DNA of 64,000 nt from the NCBI RefSeq assembly GCF_003030345.1, contig NZ_CP028158.1, positions 4,650,001-4,714,000 on the forward strand, given 5' to 3'. Made by a program: the position numbers and the translations under genes. Each line of letters opens with the position of its first letter. Position 1 is the first letter of the stretch. The notes under the pieces are model-generated. The model did not search any database and had not been told where the DNA came from. It saw only the letters and a list, made by a program, of their open reading frames with translations. Source of the DNA: Plantactinospora sp. BC1. GTDB lineage: Bacteria > Actinomycetota > Actinomycetes > Mycobacteriales > Micromonosporaceae. This document shows positions 25,140 to 32,912 of this stretch, piece after piece.

Positions 25140-27371
25140 TCAGACCAGAGTGGACCTCGGCGTCCCGGTCGCGGCCCGGGTGGCCGGCTCGGGGCGTTCG
25201 AGGGCGACCCGGGGCAGCCAGCGGCCGAGCCAGGACGGCAGCCACCAGGCGCGGGCGCCGAAGAGCTGCATCACCGCGGGCAGGATCAGGCAGCGGATGA
25301 CGAAGCCGTCCACGAAGATCGCGACCGCCAGGCCGAGCCCGAACTGTTGCAGCATCCGGCCCGGGTCGAAGAGGAAGGCGCTGAAGACCACGATCATGAT
25401 GGCGGCGGCGGCCGTCACCACCCGCCCGGTGGTGGCCAGACCCTCCCGGATCGCGCCGGAGGCGTCGCGGTGCCGCTCCCAGTGTTCGTGCATCCGGGAC
25501 ACCAGGAAGACCTCGTAGTCCATCGAGAGCCCGAAGACGATCGCGAAGATCAGTACGGGTACGAACGCCTCGACGGGACCGGGCTGGACGCCCAGGTTGC
25601 CGTACTGGAACACGTAGGTGATCACGCCGAGCGCGCTGGCCACGCTGAGCAGGTTGAGCAGCGCCGCCTTGACCGGGATGAGCAGGGAACGGAAGACGAG
25701 TACCAGCAGCAGCGCCGACAGCCCCACCACCACGACCACGAAGAGCGGGAGCCGGTCGGAGACCGCGTCGGCGAAGTCGACCGCCGCCGCCGTACCGCCG
25801 CCGATCGACACCTGCACGCCGGTGTTCCGCTCCACCGGCGGCAGCACCTCGGTGCGGAGCCGCTCCACCAGGTCCATCGTGGCCGCGTCCTGCGGGGCGG
25901 AGGTGGGGAAGAGCAGCAGCGTGTGCAGTTGCCCGTCGGGTGCCGGGAACGGCGGGGTGACCGTCGCGACCCCGGCCGCCCCGGCCAGGGCGCTGCCCAC
26001 CTCGGTCGCCGCCGGCTGGCCGCCCTCGACCACCACCACCAGTGGACCGTTCTGCCCCGGGCCGAACCCGGTCGAGATCAGGTCGTACGCCTGCCGGCTG
26101 GTCGAGGTCGGCGCGTCGCTGCCGGCGTCGGCGAAGCCCAGCCGCATGTCCAGGGCGGGTACCGCGAGCAGCACCAGCAGCGCTGTGGGGAGCAGCAGGG
26201 CCAGCCAGGGGCGGCGCTGCACGAACCCGGACCAGCGCCGCCACCCCGTGCCCTCGGCCCGCTTGGCCCGCTCGGCGCGGCGCCGGACGGCGCGCTCGAC
26301 GCGGCCGCCGACGATCCCCAGCAGCGCCGGGAGCAGGGTCAGCGAGGCGAGCATGGTGACCAGCACCGTCAGCGCCACCGCCACGGCCACGCCCTGGAGC
26401 GAGCCGAGGCCGAGGACGACGAGGCCGAGCAGGGCGATCACCACGGTGCAGGCGGCGAAGAAGACGGTACGGCCGGCGCTGTCCAGGGCGATCCGGGTGG
26501 CGGTGGCCCGGTCGGCGCCGCCCAGCAGCTCGGACCGGAAGCGGGAGAAGACCAGCAGCGCGTAGTCGATGCCGACGCCGAGCCCGACCAGCGCCATCAG
26601 CGGGGCGGTGTAGTCGGCGATCGTCGCGACGTGCGAGGCGAGTACGACCAGGCTGAGGGTGCTGCCCACCGCGAAGATCGCGATCCCGATCGGCAGCGCG
26701 GCGGCGAGCAGGGAACCGAAGAGGATCACCAGGATGACCAGGGCCGCCAGCAGGCCGGCGCCCTCCGCCGCGCCACCCTCGGACTCCTGGGCGGCCCGGA
26801 CCGGGTCACCGGCCAACTCCACCCGCAGCCCGTCCCCGGCTGCCGCCTGGGCGGTCTCGATGACGGCCCGTACGTCCTGCGCCGGTACCTCCTCGCTGGG
26901 TCTGTCCAGGGTGACCGTGGCGTACCCGATGGTGCCGTCGGCGGAGACCGCCTGCGGGGCGTCGTACGGGCTGGTCAGCTCGGCCACCGAGGCCATCGCG
27001 CGTACCTGGCCGAGCATCGGCTCGACGCGTTGCCGGACCTCGGCGGTGCCGATGCCGCCGGGGTGGTGCAGGACGATCTGGAGGCTGCCCGCCGTCTGCC
27101 GTGAACCGTGTTCCCGGAGCGTGTCGGTGGCGGCCTGTGACTCGGTGCCGGGCAGCGAGTGGTCGTTGTGGTAGTCCGCGCCGACCGCCTGGGCCGCCAC
27201 GGCGAGGCCGACCAGCACGACGACCCAGCTCAGCAGGGCGGCCCAGCGCCGCCGGTACGCCCAGCCGGCCACCCGGGCGAAGAAGCCGGCCCTGGCCGCC
27301 CCGGCCCGGCCCGACCGGTCCGGCGGTGCCTTGCCGTCGGGCCGCTCGGCCGGAGTTGATTCGGTGTGCAT
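25140..27371 (-). CDS. MMPL-family (RND superfamily) membrane transporter
   Basis: The 743-residue inner-membrane exporter has two repeats, each with one leading span, a large outer loop and a five-helix bundle. Visible parts are AALLSWVVVLVGLAVAAQAVGADYHNDHSLPG at the start, GVGIDYALLVFSRFRSELLGG in repeat 1 (about 265-300) and GLSMDYEVFLVSRMHEHWER in repeat 2 (about 625-645); the GxxxDYxxF motifs carry the proton-coupling Asp-Tyr pairs. The substrate may be a lipid or drug. GAGAGCGGACA precedes the ATG. The start lies about 75 bases from the AT-rich palindromic region at 27444-27464. Confidence 0.93.
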   Translation of the reverse strand: MHTESTPAERPDGKAPPDRSGRAGAARAGFFARVAGWAYRRRWAALLSWVVVLVGLAVAAQAVGADYHNDHSLPGTESQAATDTLREHGSRQTAGSLQIVLHHPGGIGTAEVRQRVEPMLGQVRAMASVAELTSPYDAPQAVSADGTIGYATVTLDRPSEEVPAQDVRAVIETAQAAAGDGLRVELAGDPVRAAQESEGGAAEGAGLLAALVILVILFGSLLAAALPIGIAIFAVGSTLSLVVLASHVATIADYTAPLMALVGLGVGIDYALLVFSRFRSELLGGADRATATRIALDSAGRTVFFAACTVVIALLGLVVLGLGSLQGVAVAVALTVLVTMLASLTLLPALLGIVGGRVERAVRRRAERAKRAEGTGWRRWSGFVQRRPWLALLLPTALLVLLAVPALDMRLGFADAGSDAPTSTSRQAYDLISTGFGPGQNGPLVVVVEGGQPAATEVGSALAGAAGVATVTPPFPAPDGQLHTLLLFPTSAPQDAATMDLVERLRTEVLPPVERNTGVQVSIGGGTAAAVDFADAVSDRLPLFVVVVVGLSALLLVLVFRSLLIPVKAALLNLLSVASALGVITYVFQYGNLGVQPGPVEAFVPVLIFAIVFGLSMDYEVFLVSRMHEHWERHRDASGAIREGLATTGRVVTAAAAIMIVVFSAFLFDPGRMLQQFGLGLAVAIFVDGFVIRCLILPAVMQLFGARAWWLPSWLGRWLPRVALERPEPATRAATGTPRSTLV

Positions 27372-27443
27372 TGTCCGCTCTCCTCGCGTTCTCGGGTCCG
27401 CCCGCTGCTCGCTCCGCGCACCGCTCGTCGATGGGTTAGCAAT

Positions 27444-27464
27444 CTACATGTAGCATAACTACAT
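27444..27464. promoter_or_regulatory. AT-rich overlapping palindromes upstream of the MMPL gene
   Basis: CTACATGTAG (27444-27453) is a perfect palindrome. Overlapping it, ATGTAG-CATAA-CTACAT (27448-27464) is a perfect inverted repeat with a 5-base spacer. The patch is strikingly AT-rich against its surroundings and lies about 75 bases before the exporter start. On the minus strand TAGATT could be a -10 box. This fits a TetR-, MarR- or PadR-type operator. No such regulator gene is adjacent, and the rest of 27372-27644 looks empty. Confidence 0.6.
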
Positions 27465-27644
27465 AAGCGGCGACGGCTCGCCGGGGCGCGGAGCGGCGCA
27501 GGGGTGGCGTGCGAGAGACGACGGGAGCGGTGCGGGTGTCCAAGCTGGACAGCGAGGGTTCTGCCCTAGGGGCGGGGTCTCAGCGGCAGCGCGGGATCAG
27601 CGGCAGGGGGTCAGTGGCGGGGCGGGATCGATGGCAGTGCGGGA

Positions 27645-28304
27645 TCAGCGGGAGGTCGCCGCGCGGGCCGTCGCGAGGCAGCGTGCCCCGTTGCGGGCCA
27701 CCAGGAGCATCGGCAGGATCAGCACGACCACGGCGATCGGCAACCGGACCAGACCCATCGGTCCGGTGATCGGGCTGACGAGCGCGAGCATCAGGCCGAT
27801 CGTGCTGAAGGTGCCCGCCACGGCGAAGGCGAAGATGCCGGTGAGCCGGATGTGCCGGGGGTTGGTGCCGAGTCGACGTACCCCGGTGCCGGAGGCCCAG
27901 ACGGCGAGCAGCGCGACCACCACGGCCAGCATCCCCAGCCAGCTCACCAGCACGTCGAGCACGCCGGCCAGCCCGGGCATCGGGTCGGGTTCGGCCGCCT
28001 GCCAGGCGACCAGGTGCCAGATCGGCGGCTGCGCGACGAGAATGCCGAAGGCCAGCAGCGCCGTTCGCCGGCCCTGGGCGAGCGCGAGTTCGGCCTGGTA
28101 TCCGGGGGCGATCCGGGAGACCTCACCGAAGTCGTGCACCGCGCGGCGGGCCGCCGCCTCGGGTGGCAGACCGAGCTCCGCGTACGCCTCGGTCGCGTCC
28201 ACCAGACTGTCCCGGGCCTCCCGGAGCAGGCCGCTCTTGACCCGCCGTGGCCCTCGCAGGGCACGGTCGAGTTCGGCGAGGTATCCGTCTATCGGGGCGG
28301 CCAC
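27645..28304 (-). CDS. membrane protein with permease-prefix (HAAS-like) N-terminal domain
   Basis: The 219-residue protein has a GTG start (MAAPIDGYLAELDRALRG). The N-terminal 70 residues form a helical cytoplasmic domain of the permease-prefix/HAAS type (ELDRALRGPRRVKSGLLREARDSL, AVHDFGEVSRIAPGYQAEL). Four hydrophobic segments follow at about 82-100, 112-135, 150-175 and 180-205. Such proteins usually pair with a PadR-family regulator in the same operon; none is seen here. Function unknown. Confidence 0.82.
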   Translation of the reverse strand: MAAPIDGYLAELDRALRGPRRVKSGLLREARDSLVDATEAYAELGLPPEAAARRAVHDFGEVSRIAPGYQAELALAQGRRTALLAFGILVAQPPIWHLVAWQAAEPDPMPGLAGVLDVLVSWLGMLAVVVALLAVWASGTGVRRLGTNPRHIRLTGIFAFAVAGTFSTIGLMLALVSPITGPMGLVRLPIAVVVLILPMLLVARNGARCLATARAATSR

Positions 28305-28742
28305 GGCTCACTTTCGCTGGGTACCGGTGCCCCAGTATGCCCGGCTCGACCGGCCGGGTGGAACGCAGCCGACCCCGAGATTCCCCTGAACAGCAGCCCC
28401 TGACCGGACGTCCTCCTGGTCGGGGTCGAGTGCGGTGAGGTGTCGCCGACACCGGGACCGTGCGAGACGATGGCTGGGTGAGACGTGTCGCGGCTCGGTC
28501 GAAGGTGACCCTGGAGGACGTGCGCGATCGACCGCCGGACCGGATACTCGCGGGCCGCCCGCGAGTTCGGCCTGGCGGACATCGGCGACGTCGGCCAGTT
28601 CCGCCGCGAGGACGCCTACCGGGCCGCGCAGCGGATCCTGCTGACGTCGGATCCTGGTGCTGGGAGCGCTCCCGCGTCTAGCGTCCGGTCCCTATCCGCT
28701 CCGCCGAGCGGGGCGAGGCGGACGGACAGGAGGGCGGGACCG
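28305..28742. other. gene-free stretch with a possible gene fragment
   Basis: No complete gene is seen between the two membrane-protein genes. From about 28530 one frame reads DRRTGYSRAAREFGLADIGD and then GQFRREDAYRAAQRILLTSD, which looks protein-like. It has no start or good continuation upstream and runs in frame into the MFS start. It may be a remnant of an older gene. I could not identify it. Confidence 0.3.
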
Positions 28743-29987
28743 ATGGGCGAACCCGAACTGGCGACGCCGTCGCAGGGCGAGGTCGCCGACGACGCGCCGG
28801 TGCGGCTCGTGCTGGCCTCTCCGCTCTACCGGGGGGCGACGATCGCCCTGTTCCTGTCCGGTGTCGGGTTCTCGGCCGCGGCTCCGCAGATCGCCCGGTT
28901 CCTGGTCACCGACCTGGAGAGCTCGCTGCCGACGGCCGGCCTGTTCTATCTGACCAACCTGACCGCACCGGTCGCCGGCTACCTGGTCGGCGCCCGCTCG
29001 GACCGTACCGGCCGGCGGCTGGGCCTGTTCCGGCTCTGCGCCGTCGCGGGCTTCCTCGGCTGGGTCGGCATCGCGCTGTCCACACAGTTGTGGATCCCGT
29101 TCGCGATCAGCGCGCTCGTGCTCGGCTTTGCCGGCGCCGCGACCTCGCAACTGTTCGCCGCCATCCACGACGAGGCCACCCTGCGTCCGAACCGGGGCAA
29201 CGACGGCGTGGTCGCCATCGTGCGGATGGCCCTCACCGCCGGCTGGGTGGTCGGACCGGTCGCCGGATCGTTCCTGGCCGCCGAGGTGAACCTGCGCACC
29301 ATGCTGGTCGTGACCGGGCTCTGCACCCTCGCCCAGGTCGTCCCGCTCGGCGCGCTGCGCACCCCCGCCACCCACCCGGCCCCGTCAGCCGACAAGCCTG
29401 CCTCCGGCCACCGCCGGCCACCGGTGAGGGCGCTGTTGCCACTGCTCACCTTCACCGGCCTGTACGTCCTGGTCTACGCCGGAGAACCGATCAAGTACGC
29501 CTACCTGCCCATCTACATGAACGATCACCTGCGACTCGATCCCGCGCTGAGCGGAGCGATCATCGGCATCCAGCCGCTCGTCGAACTCGTCCTCATGCCG
29601 GTCGCCGTGATCGCCGCCCGCAGGATCGGGACGATCCGCCTCATGACCGCCGCCGCCGGGCTCGGTGTCGCCGCGAACATCTGCTTCGCCACCACCGGCG
29701 ACGCCGCCGGGCTCCTCCTCGGCCAGGCCCTCATGGGCGGCGTCTGGGCCACCTTCATGACCCTCGGCATCATCGTCGCCCAACGCCTGCTACCCACCGC
29801 GGTCGCGACGGCGTCGGCGATCTTCCTCAGCTCCAGCGCCCTCAGTTCCGCCCTCGGCGGTCTCGCCGGCGGCCTCGGCGTCGCCGCCGCCGGCCTACCC
29901 CTCGTCTTCCTCATCCCCGCGACGCTCGCACTCGCCGCCGCAGTCGGCCTGGTCGTCATGGACCGCGCCATCGGCTCGACGCTCTGA
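28743..29987 (+). CDS. MFS sugar-efflux-type transporter (SetA-like)
   Basis: The 414-residue protein has twelve predicted membrane helices. The motif after helix 2 is GARSDRTGRRLGLFR, a good match to the MFS motif A. In the second half IKYAYLPIYMNDHL and the general layout resemble sugar efflux transporters of the SetA family, so export of a sugar or sugar-like drug is possible. The ATG follows AGGAGGGCGGG. A central cytoplasmic loop (about residues 205-230) is proline- and charge-rich. A strong hairpin terminator follows at 30120-30156. Confidence 0.87.
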   Translation: MGEPELATPSQGEVADDAPVRLVLASPLYRGATIALFLSGVGFSAAAPQIARFLVTDLESSLPTAGLFYLTNLTAPVAGYLVGARSDRTGRRLGLFRLCAVAGFLGWVGIALSTQLWIPFAISALVLGFAGAATSQLFAAIHDEATLRPNRGNDGVVAIVRMALTAGWVVGPVAGSFLAAEVNLRTMLVVTGLCTLAQVVPLGALRTPATHPAPSADKPASGHRRPPVRALLPLLTFTGLYVLVYAGEPIKYAYLPIYMNDHLRLDPALSGAIIGIQPLVELVLMPVAVIAARRIGTIRLMTAAAGLGVAANICFATTGDAAGLLLGQALMGGVWATFMTLGIIVAQRLLPTAVATASAIFLSSSALSSALGGLAGGLGVAAAGLPLVFLIPATLALAAAVGLVVMDRAIGSTL

Positions 29988-30119
29988 ATTCGGCACGGGC
30001 TCCCAGGGAAAGCCATCCCCCGGCCGGCCCCGCGAGGCGGAACGGGGAACCTCGGTACGTATTCGGCACGGACGCTCGCCAACGGCCGATGACGGCCGGA
30101 CACAGCCGGACACACGAAG

Positions 30120-30156
30120 AACGCCCCTGACCGGGTCTCGCCTGGTCAAGGGCGTT
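30120..30156. terminator. hairpin terminator between MFS gene and tRNA-Arg
   Basis: AACGCCC at 30120 pairs with GGGCGTT ending 30156, and TGACC with GGTCA inside, giving about 14 paired bases with one mismatch and a small loop. A short pyrimidine-rich stretch TTTCTCT follows on the plus strand. It can end the MFS transcript (plus) and the tRNA transcript (minus). The rest of 29988-30187 shows no gene. Confidence 0.7.
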
Positions 30157-30187
30157 TCTCTGCTGGTCAAAGGTTTCTTAGCAAGTG

Positions 30188-30259
30188 TGCCCCCGGCAGG
30201 ATTCGAACCTGCGCCCCCGCCTCCGGAGGGCGGTGCTCTATCCCCTGAGCTACGGGGGC
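30188..30259 (-). tRNA. tRNA-Arg (anticodon CCG)
   Basis: On the minus strand a full cloverleaf forms. The acceptor stem pairs GCCCCCG with CGGGGGC, the D arm is GCTC-AGGGGATA-GAGC, the anticodon stem is CCGCC/GGCGG with loop CTCCGGA (anticodon CCG, reading CGG), and the T arm is GCAGG-TTCGAAT-CCTGC. The discriminator is A. The CCA end is not encoded. It is 72 bases long with a 4-base variable loop. argS is 2.7 kb away, but this proximity need not mean anything. Confidence 0.96.
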
Positions 30260-30352
30260 TCAGCGACCCAGGAAGAGTAGCAGGGATCGCCGCCCGGGCA
30301 CGAATCGGTATCCGCCGTGTCGGTCCCGCCCCACGGACCAGGGAGAAACCCG

Positions 30353-31033
30353 CTACCGGCCGCAGCTCGGAAGGGGGTGCAGCACGATTCGGGGCGGTAG
30401 TCGGCGGGGCCACTCGGCCCGGGTCCAGGAGCCGTCGACCACGACGTGTACGGCCTCTCCCTCCGCTCCGCTGAGCCGGAGCAGGAAGTCCCGGGGGAGG
30501 GCCGGGTCGACGTTCGGGGTGGTGATGAGGAACCGCACCCGGCCGCGTACGGAGACCGCGGAGAGGACGTCGGCGGCGGGTACCACGCCGTGCAGCCGGG
30601 TACGGCCGATCCAGCACAGCTCGGCCCCGTGCTCCTGGGCGGAGCGCACGATCGCCGGGTACTCCCGTTCCACCCACAGGGCCACCGCGTCGACGCAGAG
30701 TCCGCAGGCCCGGTCGGTGGGCTGGCGGGGGCCGAGTCCCCAGGCCCGCAGGTAGCCGCCGACCTCGCTGCTCTCCACCGGCAGCCCGTACCGGCGGTGT
30801 ACCAGGCTGGCGACGCTCTGCCGGGTCCAGAGTTCGTCGTCCAGTCCGAGCTGGTCGGGATAGCACCCGCGCAGCGTCTCGATCAGTTCGAGTTCCTGGT
30901 CGCGGCTGAGCGTCCCCGCCTCGCCGGACCGCTGTCCTCGCCGGACGGCCGCGACCGCGCCGTCCCCGCCGATGGTGTGTCGACGGCACCAGCTGGTGAC
31001 CGAGCGACGTCCGTCCCGGAGAGCAACCGTCAT
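30353..31033 (-). CDS. winged-HTH protein derived from an IS630-type transposase
   Basis: The 226-residue protein starts at the ATG of MTVALRDGRRSVTSWC. An N-terminal HTH region (about 1-60) is followed by a winged-helix segment with DDELWTRQSVASLVHRRYGL and SSEVGGYLRAWGLGPRQPTDRA (about 65-110), the pattern of IS630/Tc1-like transposases. The DDE-like part VEREYPAIVRSAQEHGAELCWIGRTRLHG keeps the framework, but the acidic residues expected after CW are replaced by IGRTR. About 100 residues are missing from the transposase end, and I see no terminal inverted repeats. It is probably a domesticated, catalytically dead DNA-binding protein. Confidence 0.75.
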   Translation of the reverse strand: MTVALRDGRRSVTSWCRRHTIGGDGAVAAVRRGQRSGEAGTLSRDQELELIETLRGCYPDQLGLDDELWTRQSVASLVHRRYGLPVESSEVGGYLRAWGLGPRQPTDRACGLCVDAVALWVEREYPAIVRSAQEHGAELCWIGRTRLHGVVPAADVLSAVSVRGRVRFLITTPNVDPALPRDFLLRLSGAEGEAVHVVVDGSWTRAEWPRRLPPRIVLHPLPSCGR

Positions 31034-31069
31034 GTCTAGGACAACGACGGCAGATCCTGACTGGTCACG

Positions 31070-31102
31070 TTATGTATGGAGAAAGCTCGCCAAACCGGGC
31101 AA
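31070..31102 (-). promoter_or_regulatory. possible promoter of the transposase-derived gene
   Basis: On the minus strand TTGCCC (31097-31102) is followed after about 18 bases by CATACA in an AT-rich patch about 40 bases before the ATG. The match is moderate. No other signal is visible in this half of the 31034-31213 gap. Confidence 0.35.
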
Positions 31103-31154
31103 GTAGCCAAAGTCCACCCTTAACAGGCGTGACCCTCCGGCACCGGTAACGCAA

Positions 31155-31188
31155 CCGGCGGCCGCGCCCCGAGGGGAACGGCCGCCGG
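31155..31188. terminator. hairpin after the DUF305 gene
   Basis: A perfect 10-bp stem CCGGCGGCCG / CGGCCGCCGG encloses a 14-base loop that itself can pair CCCC with GGGG. It lies 26 bases past the DUF305 stop codon on the minus strand, where it can end the DUF3105-DUF305 transcript. Confidence 0.65.
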
Positions 31189-31213
31189 ATCAGGCGGATC
31201 GGGTGGGCCCGGG

Positions 31214-31885
31214 TCAGGGAGTGCCGATCCGGCCCTGGAGGCTGCGGACCAGCTCGATCTCCTTCTTCTGCCCGGCGACCATGGACTCGGCCATCTCGGT
31301 CACCTGCTCGTCGTCGGAGAGGTCGAGGATGCCCTCGGCCATGTGGATGCCGCCGAGGTGGTGGTCGAGCATCAGCTTCAGGAAGAGGGCGTCGAAGTCA
31401 CGGCCGGTGGCGGCCCGCAACTCGGCCCGCTGGGCGTCGGTGGCCATGCCGGGCATCAGCCCGTTCTTCACCGCACCGGCGGCGTCCGGCATCCAGGCCA
31501 TCCGGGGCTCGCGGCCGGTCGGGCCCAGGCCCCAGTCCTTCAGCCAGGTCTGCATGACACCGATCTGACCCTGCTGGGTGAGCGCGATGTCGGCCGCCAG
31601 GACCCGTACGTCCGGGTCTGCGGCCTTCTCGTGCGCGAGGATCGCCATCTCGACGGCCTGGGCGTGGTGCGACGACATGTCCCGGGCGAACCCGGCCTCG
31701 GGCGAGCCGTCGCCGGGGCGGAGCAGGCCCGGGGCGAGCAGTCCGCCCGCGAACCCGAGCAGCAGCCCCAGCAGGATGGCGAGGGCCAGTGCGGCGGTGC
31801 CGGCGCTCCGCCGACCCGAGCCACGGCCGGCGACCTCGTCATCCGGGGCGGCGGCGGTCGCCACCGCCCCCTGTTCGGTGGTCAC
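31214..31885 (-). CDS. DUF305 family protein, membrane-anchored
   Basis: The 223-residue protein starts at the GTG of MTTEQGAVATAAAPDDE; a TTG at 31894 overlapping the upstream stop is the alternative. One N-terminal hydrophobic anchor lies at about residues 30-55 (ALALAILLGLLLGFAGGLL). The exported domain is a DUF305 four-helix, ferritin-like fold with paired histidines: DMSSHHAQAVEMA and LMLDHHLGGIHMAEGIL. Such HHxxA/DHH sites may bind a metal such as copper (inference). It directly follows the DUF3105 gene, a pairing common in actinobacteria, and the two almost certainly form one operon. Confidence 0.9.
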   Translation of the reverse strand: MTTEQGAVATAAAPDDEVAGRGSGRRSAGTAALALAILLGLLLGFAGGLLAPGLLRPGDGSPEAGFARDMSSHHAQAVEMAILAHEKAADPDVRVLAADIALTQQGQIGVMQTWLKDWGLGPTGREPRMAWMPDAAGAVKNGLMPGMATDAQRAELRAATGRDFDALFLKLMLDHHLGGIHMAEGILDLSDDEQVTEMAESMVAGQKKEIELVRSLQGRIGTP

Positions 31886-31890
31886 GCCGA

Positions 31891-32817
31891 TCAACCGCCC
31901 GCCGGGGGCACCGGCTGCTGCTGCTGCTGGTCACCGGGGACGTTGTCCCGTGGCGTCGTACCGGTGGCGGTGATGCCGCCGGAGCAGGTCGCCTGCGGCT
32001 CCATCGTCGCGTTCTGCCGCAGCGCCTCGATGAAGTCGTCGATCCGGCCGTCGGTGGGGCTGTCGAGCTTGAGCTGGTAGCCCCAGGCCTGCAACGAGAT
32101 CGGCTTGTCGAGGTTCTGCACCGGGCTCATCATCATGAACTCGTTGCCCCGGACCTTGCCGGCCAGCTGCTCGACCTGGTCGGCGGGGAGGTCGGACCGG
32201 TAGGTCACCCAGACCGCGCCGTGCTCCAGGCTGTGCACCGCGTGCTCGTTGGCGATCGGCGCGTCGTAGACGTCGCCCATGCAGTTCTGCCAGGCGATGT
32301 TGTGCGAGCTGCCGACCGGCGGGTTGATCTTGTAGGTGAGCGGGCCGGCCACGTGGGACTCCTTGCCGGGCAGCGGGTTCACCGCCGAGGGGTCGCTCTC
32401 CCGGAAGTTCACGATCCCGTCGATCGCGGCCGCCTTGTCCTCCCACTTCTTGCCGTTCTGGATCACCGCGTACGCGCCGTACCCGATGATGGCGGCGGCG
32501 ACGACGCCGACCGCGACGAAGAGACCGATGGAACCCCACGAGCGGCCCTGGCTGACCCTGACCGGAGTGACCGGACGCCGCTGCTGGGGCTTCTTCCCGC
32601 CCCCGCCGCCGGAGCGGCCGGCCGGCACCCGGGCGCCGGAGCCGGACTTGGCCCCGGAGCCGGACCTGCCGGTGGAGCCGGACTTGGCGGCCGTCCCCGC
32701 GGGCTTGGCCCCGGCCCCCTTCTCACCCTCGGCGGGCTTACCGCCGGCCGGCGCCTTCTTGCCGGTGCTGACCACGGACGGACGGCGTTGTTCGCCGCCC
32801 GAGGTGCTGATGCTCAT
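31891..32817 (-). CDS. DUF3105 family protein, single-pass membrane protein
   Basis: The 308-residue protein has a long Lys/Gly/Ser/Ala-rich cytoplasmic N-terminus (1-95), one membrane span (about 98-120, IGLFVAVGVVAAAIIGYGAYAV) and an extracellular DUF3105 domain. That domain contains SSHNIAWQNCMGDVYDAPI, ANEHAVHSLEHGAVWVTYRSDLP and LQAWGYQLKLDSP; the EHAVHSLEHG histidines are the family hallmark and could bind metal. A Gln/Pro-rich tail closes it. It is upstream of and translationally near-coupled to DUF305, and divergent from argS. Function unknown. Confidence 0.9.
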   Translation of the reverse strand: MSISTSGGEQRRPSVVSTGKKAPAGGKPAEGEKGAGAKPAGTAAKSGSTGRSGSGAKSGSGARVPAGRSGGGGGKKPQQRRPVTPVRVSQGRSWGSIGLFVAVGVVAAAIIGYGAYAVIQNGKKWEDKAAAIDGIVNFRESDPSAVNPLPGKESHVAGPLTYKINPPVGSSHNIAWQNCMGDVYDAPIANEHAVHSLEHGAVWVTYRSDLPADQVEQLAGKVRGNEFMMMSPVQNLDKPISLQAWGYQLKLDSPTDGRIDDFIEALRQNATMEPQATCSGGITATGTTPRDNVPGDQQQQQPVPPAGG

Positions 32818-32912
32818 GGTCCCTCGTCAGGTCGGTCGGTCAGGGGATGGCGGGCCACACACGCGCAGGGTCGCCACCGAGTGACCGAGTCTACCCCCGC
32901 TAGCATGGTTCG

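Noticed and set aside
30188-30259. tRNA-Arg as an integration site of a mobile element
   Set aside because: No integrase, no direct repeat of the tRNA 3' end and no phage-like genes were seen nearby.
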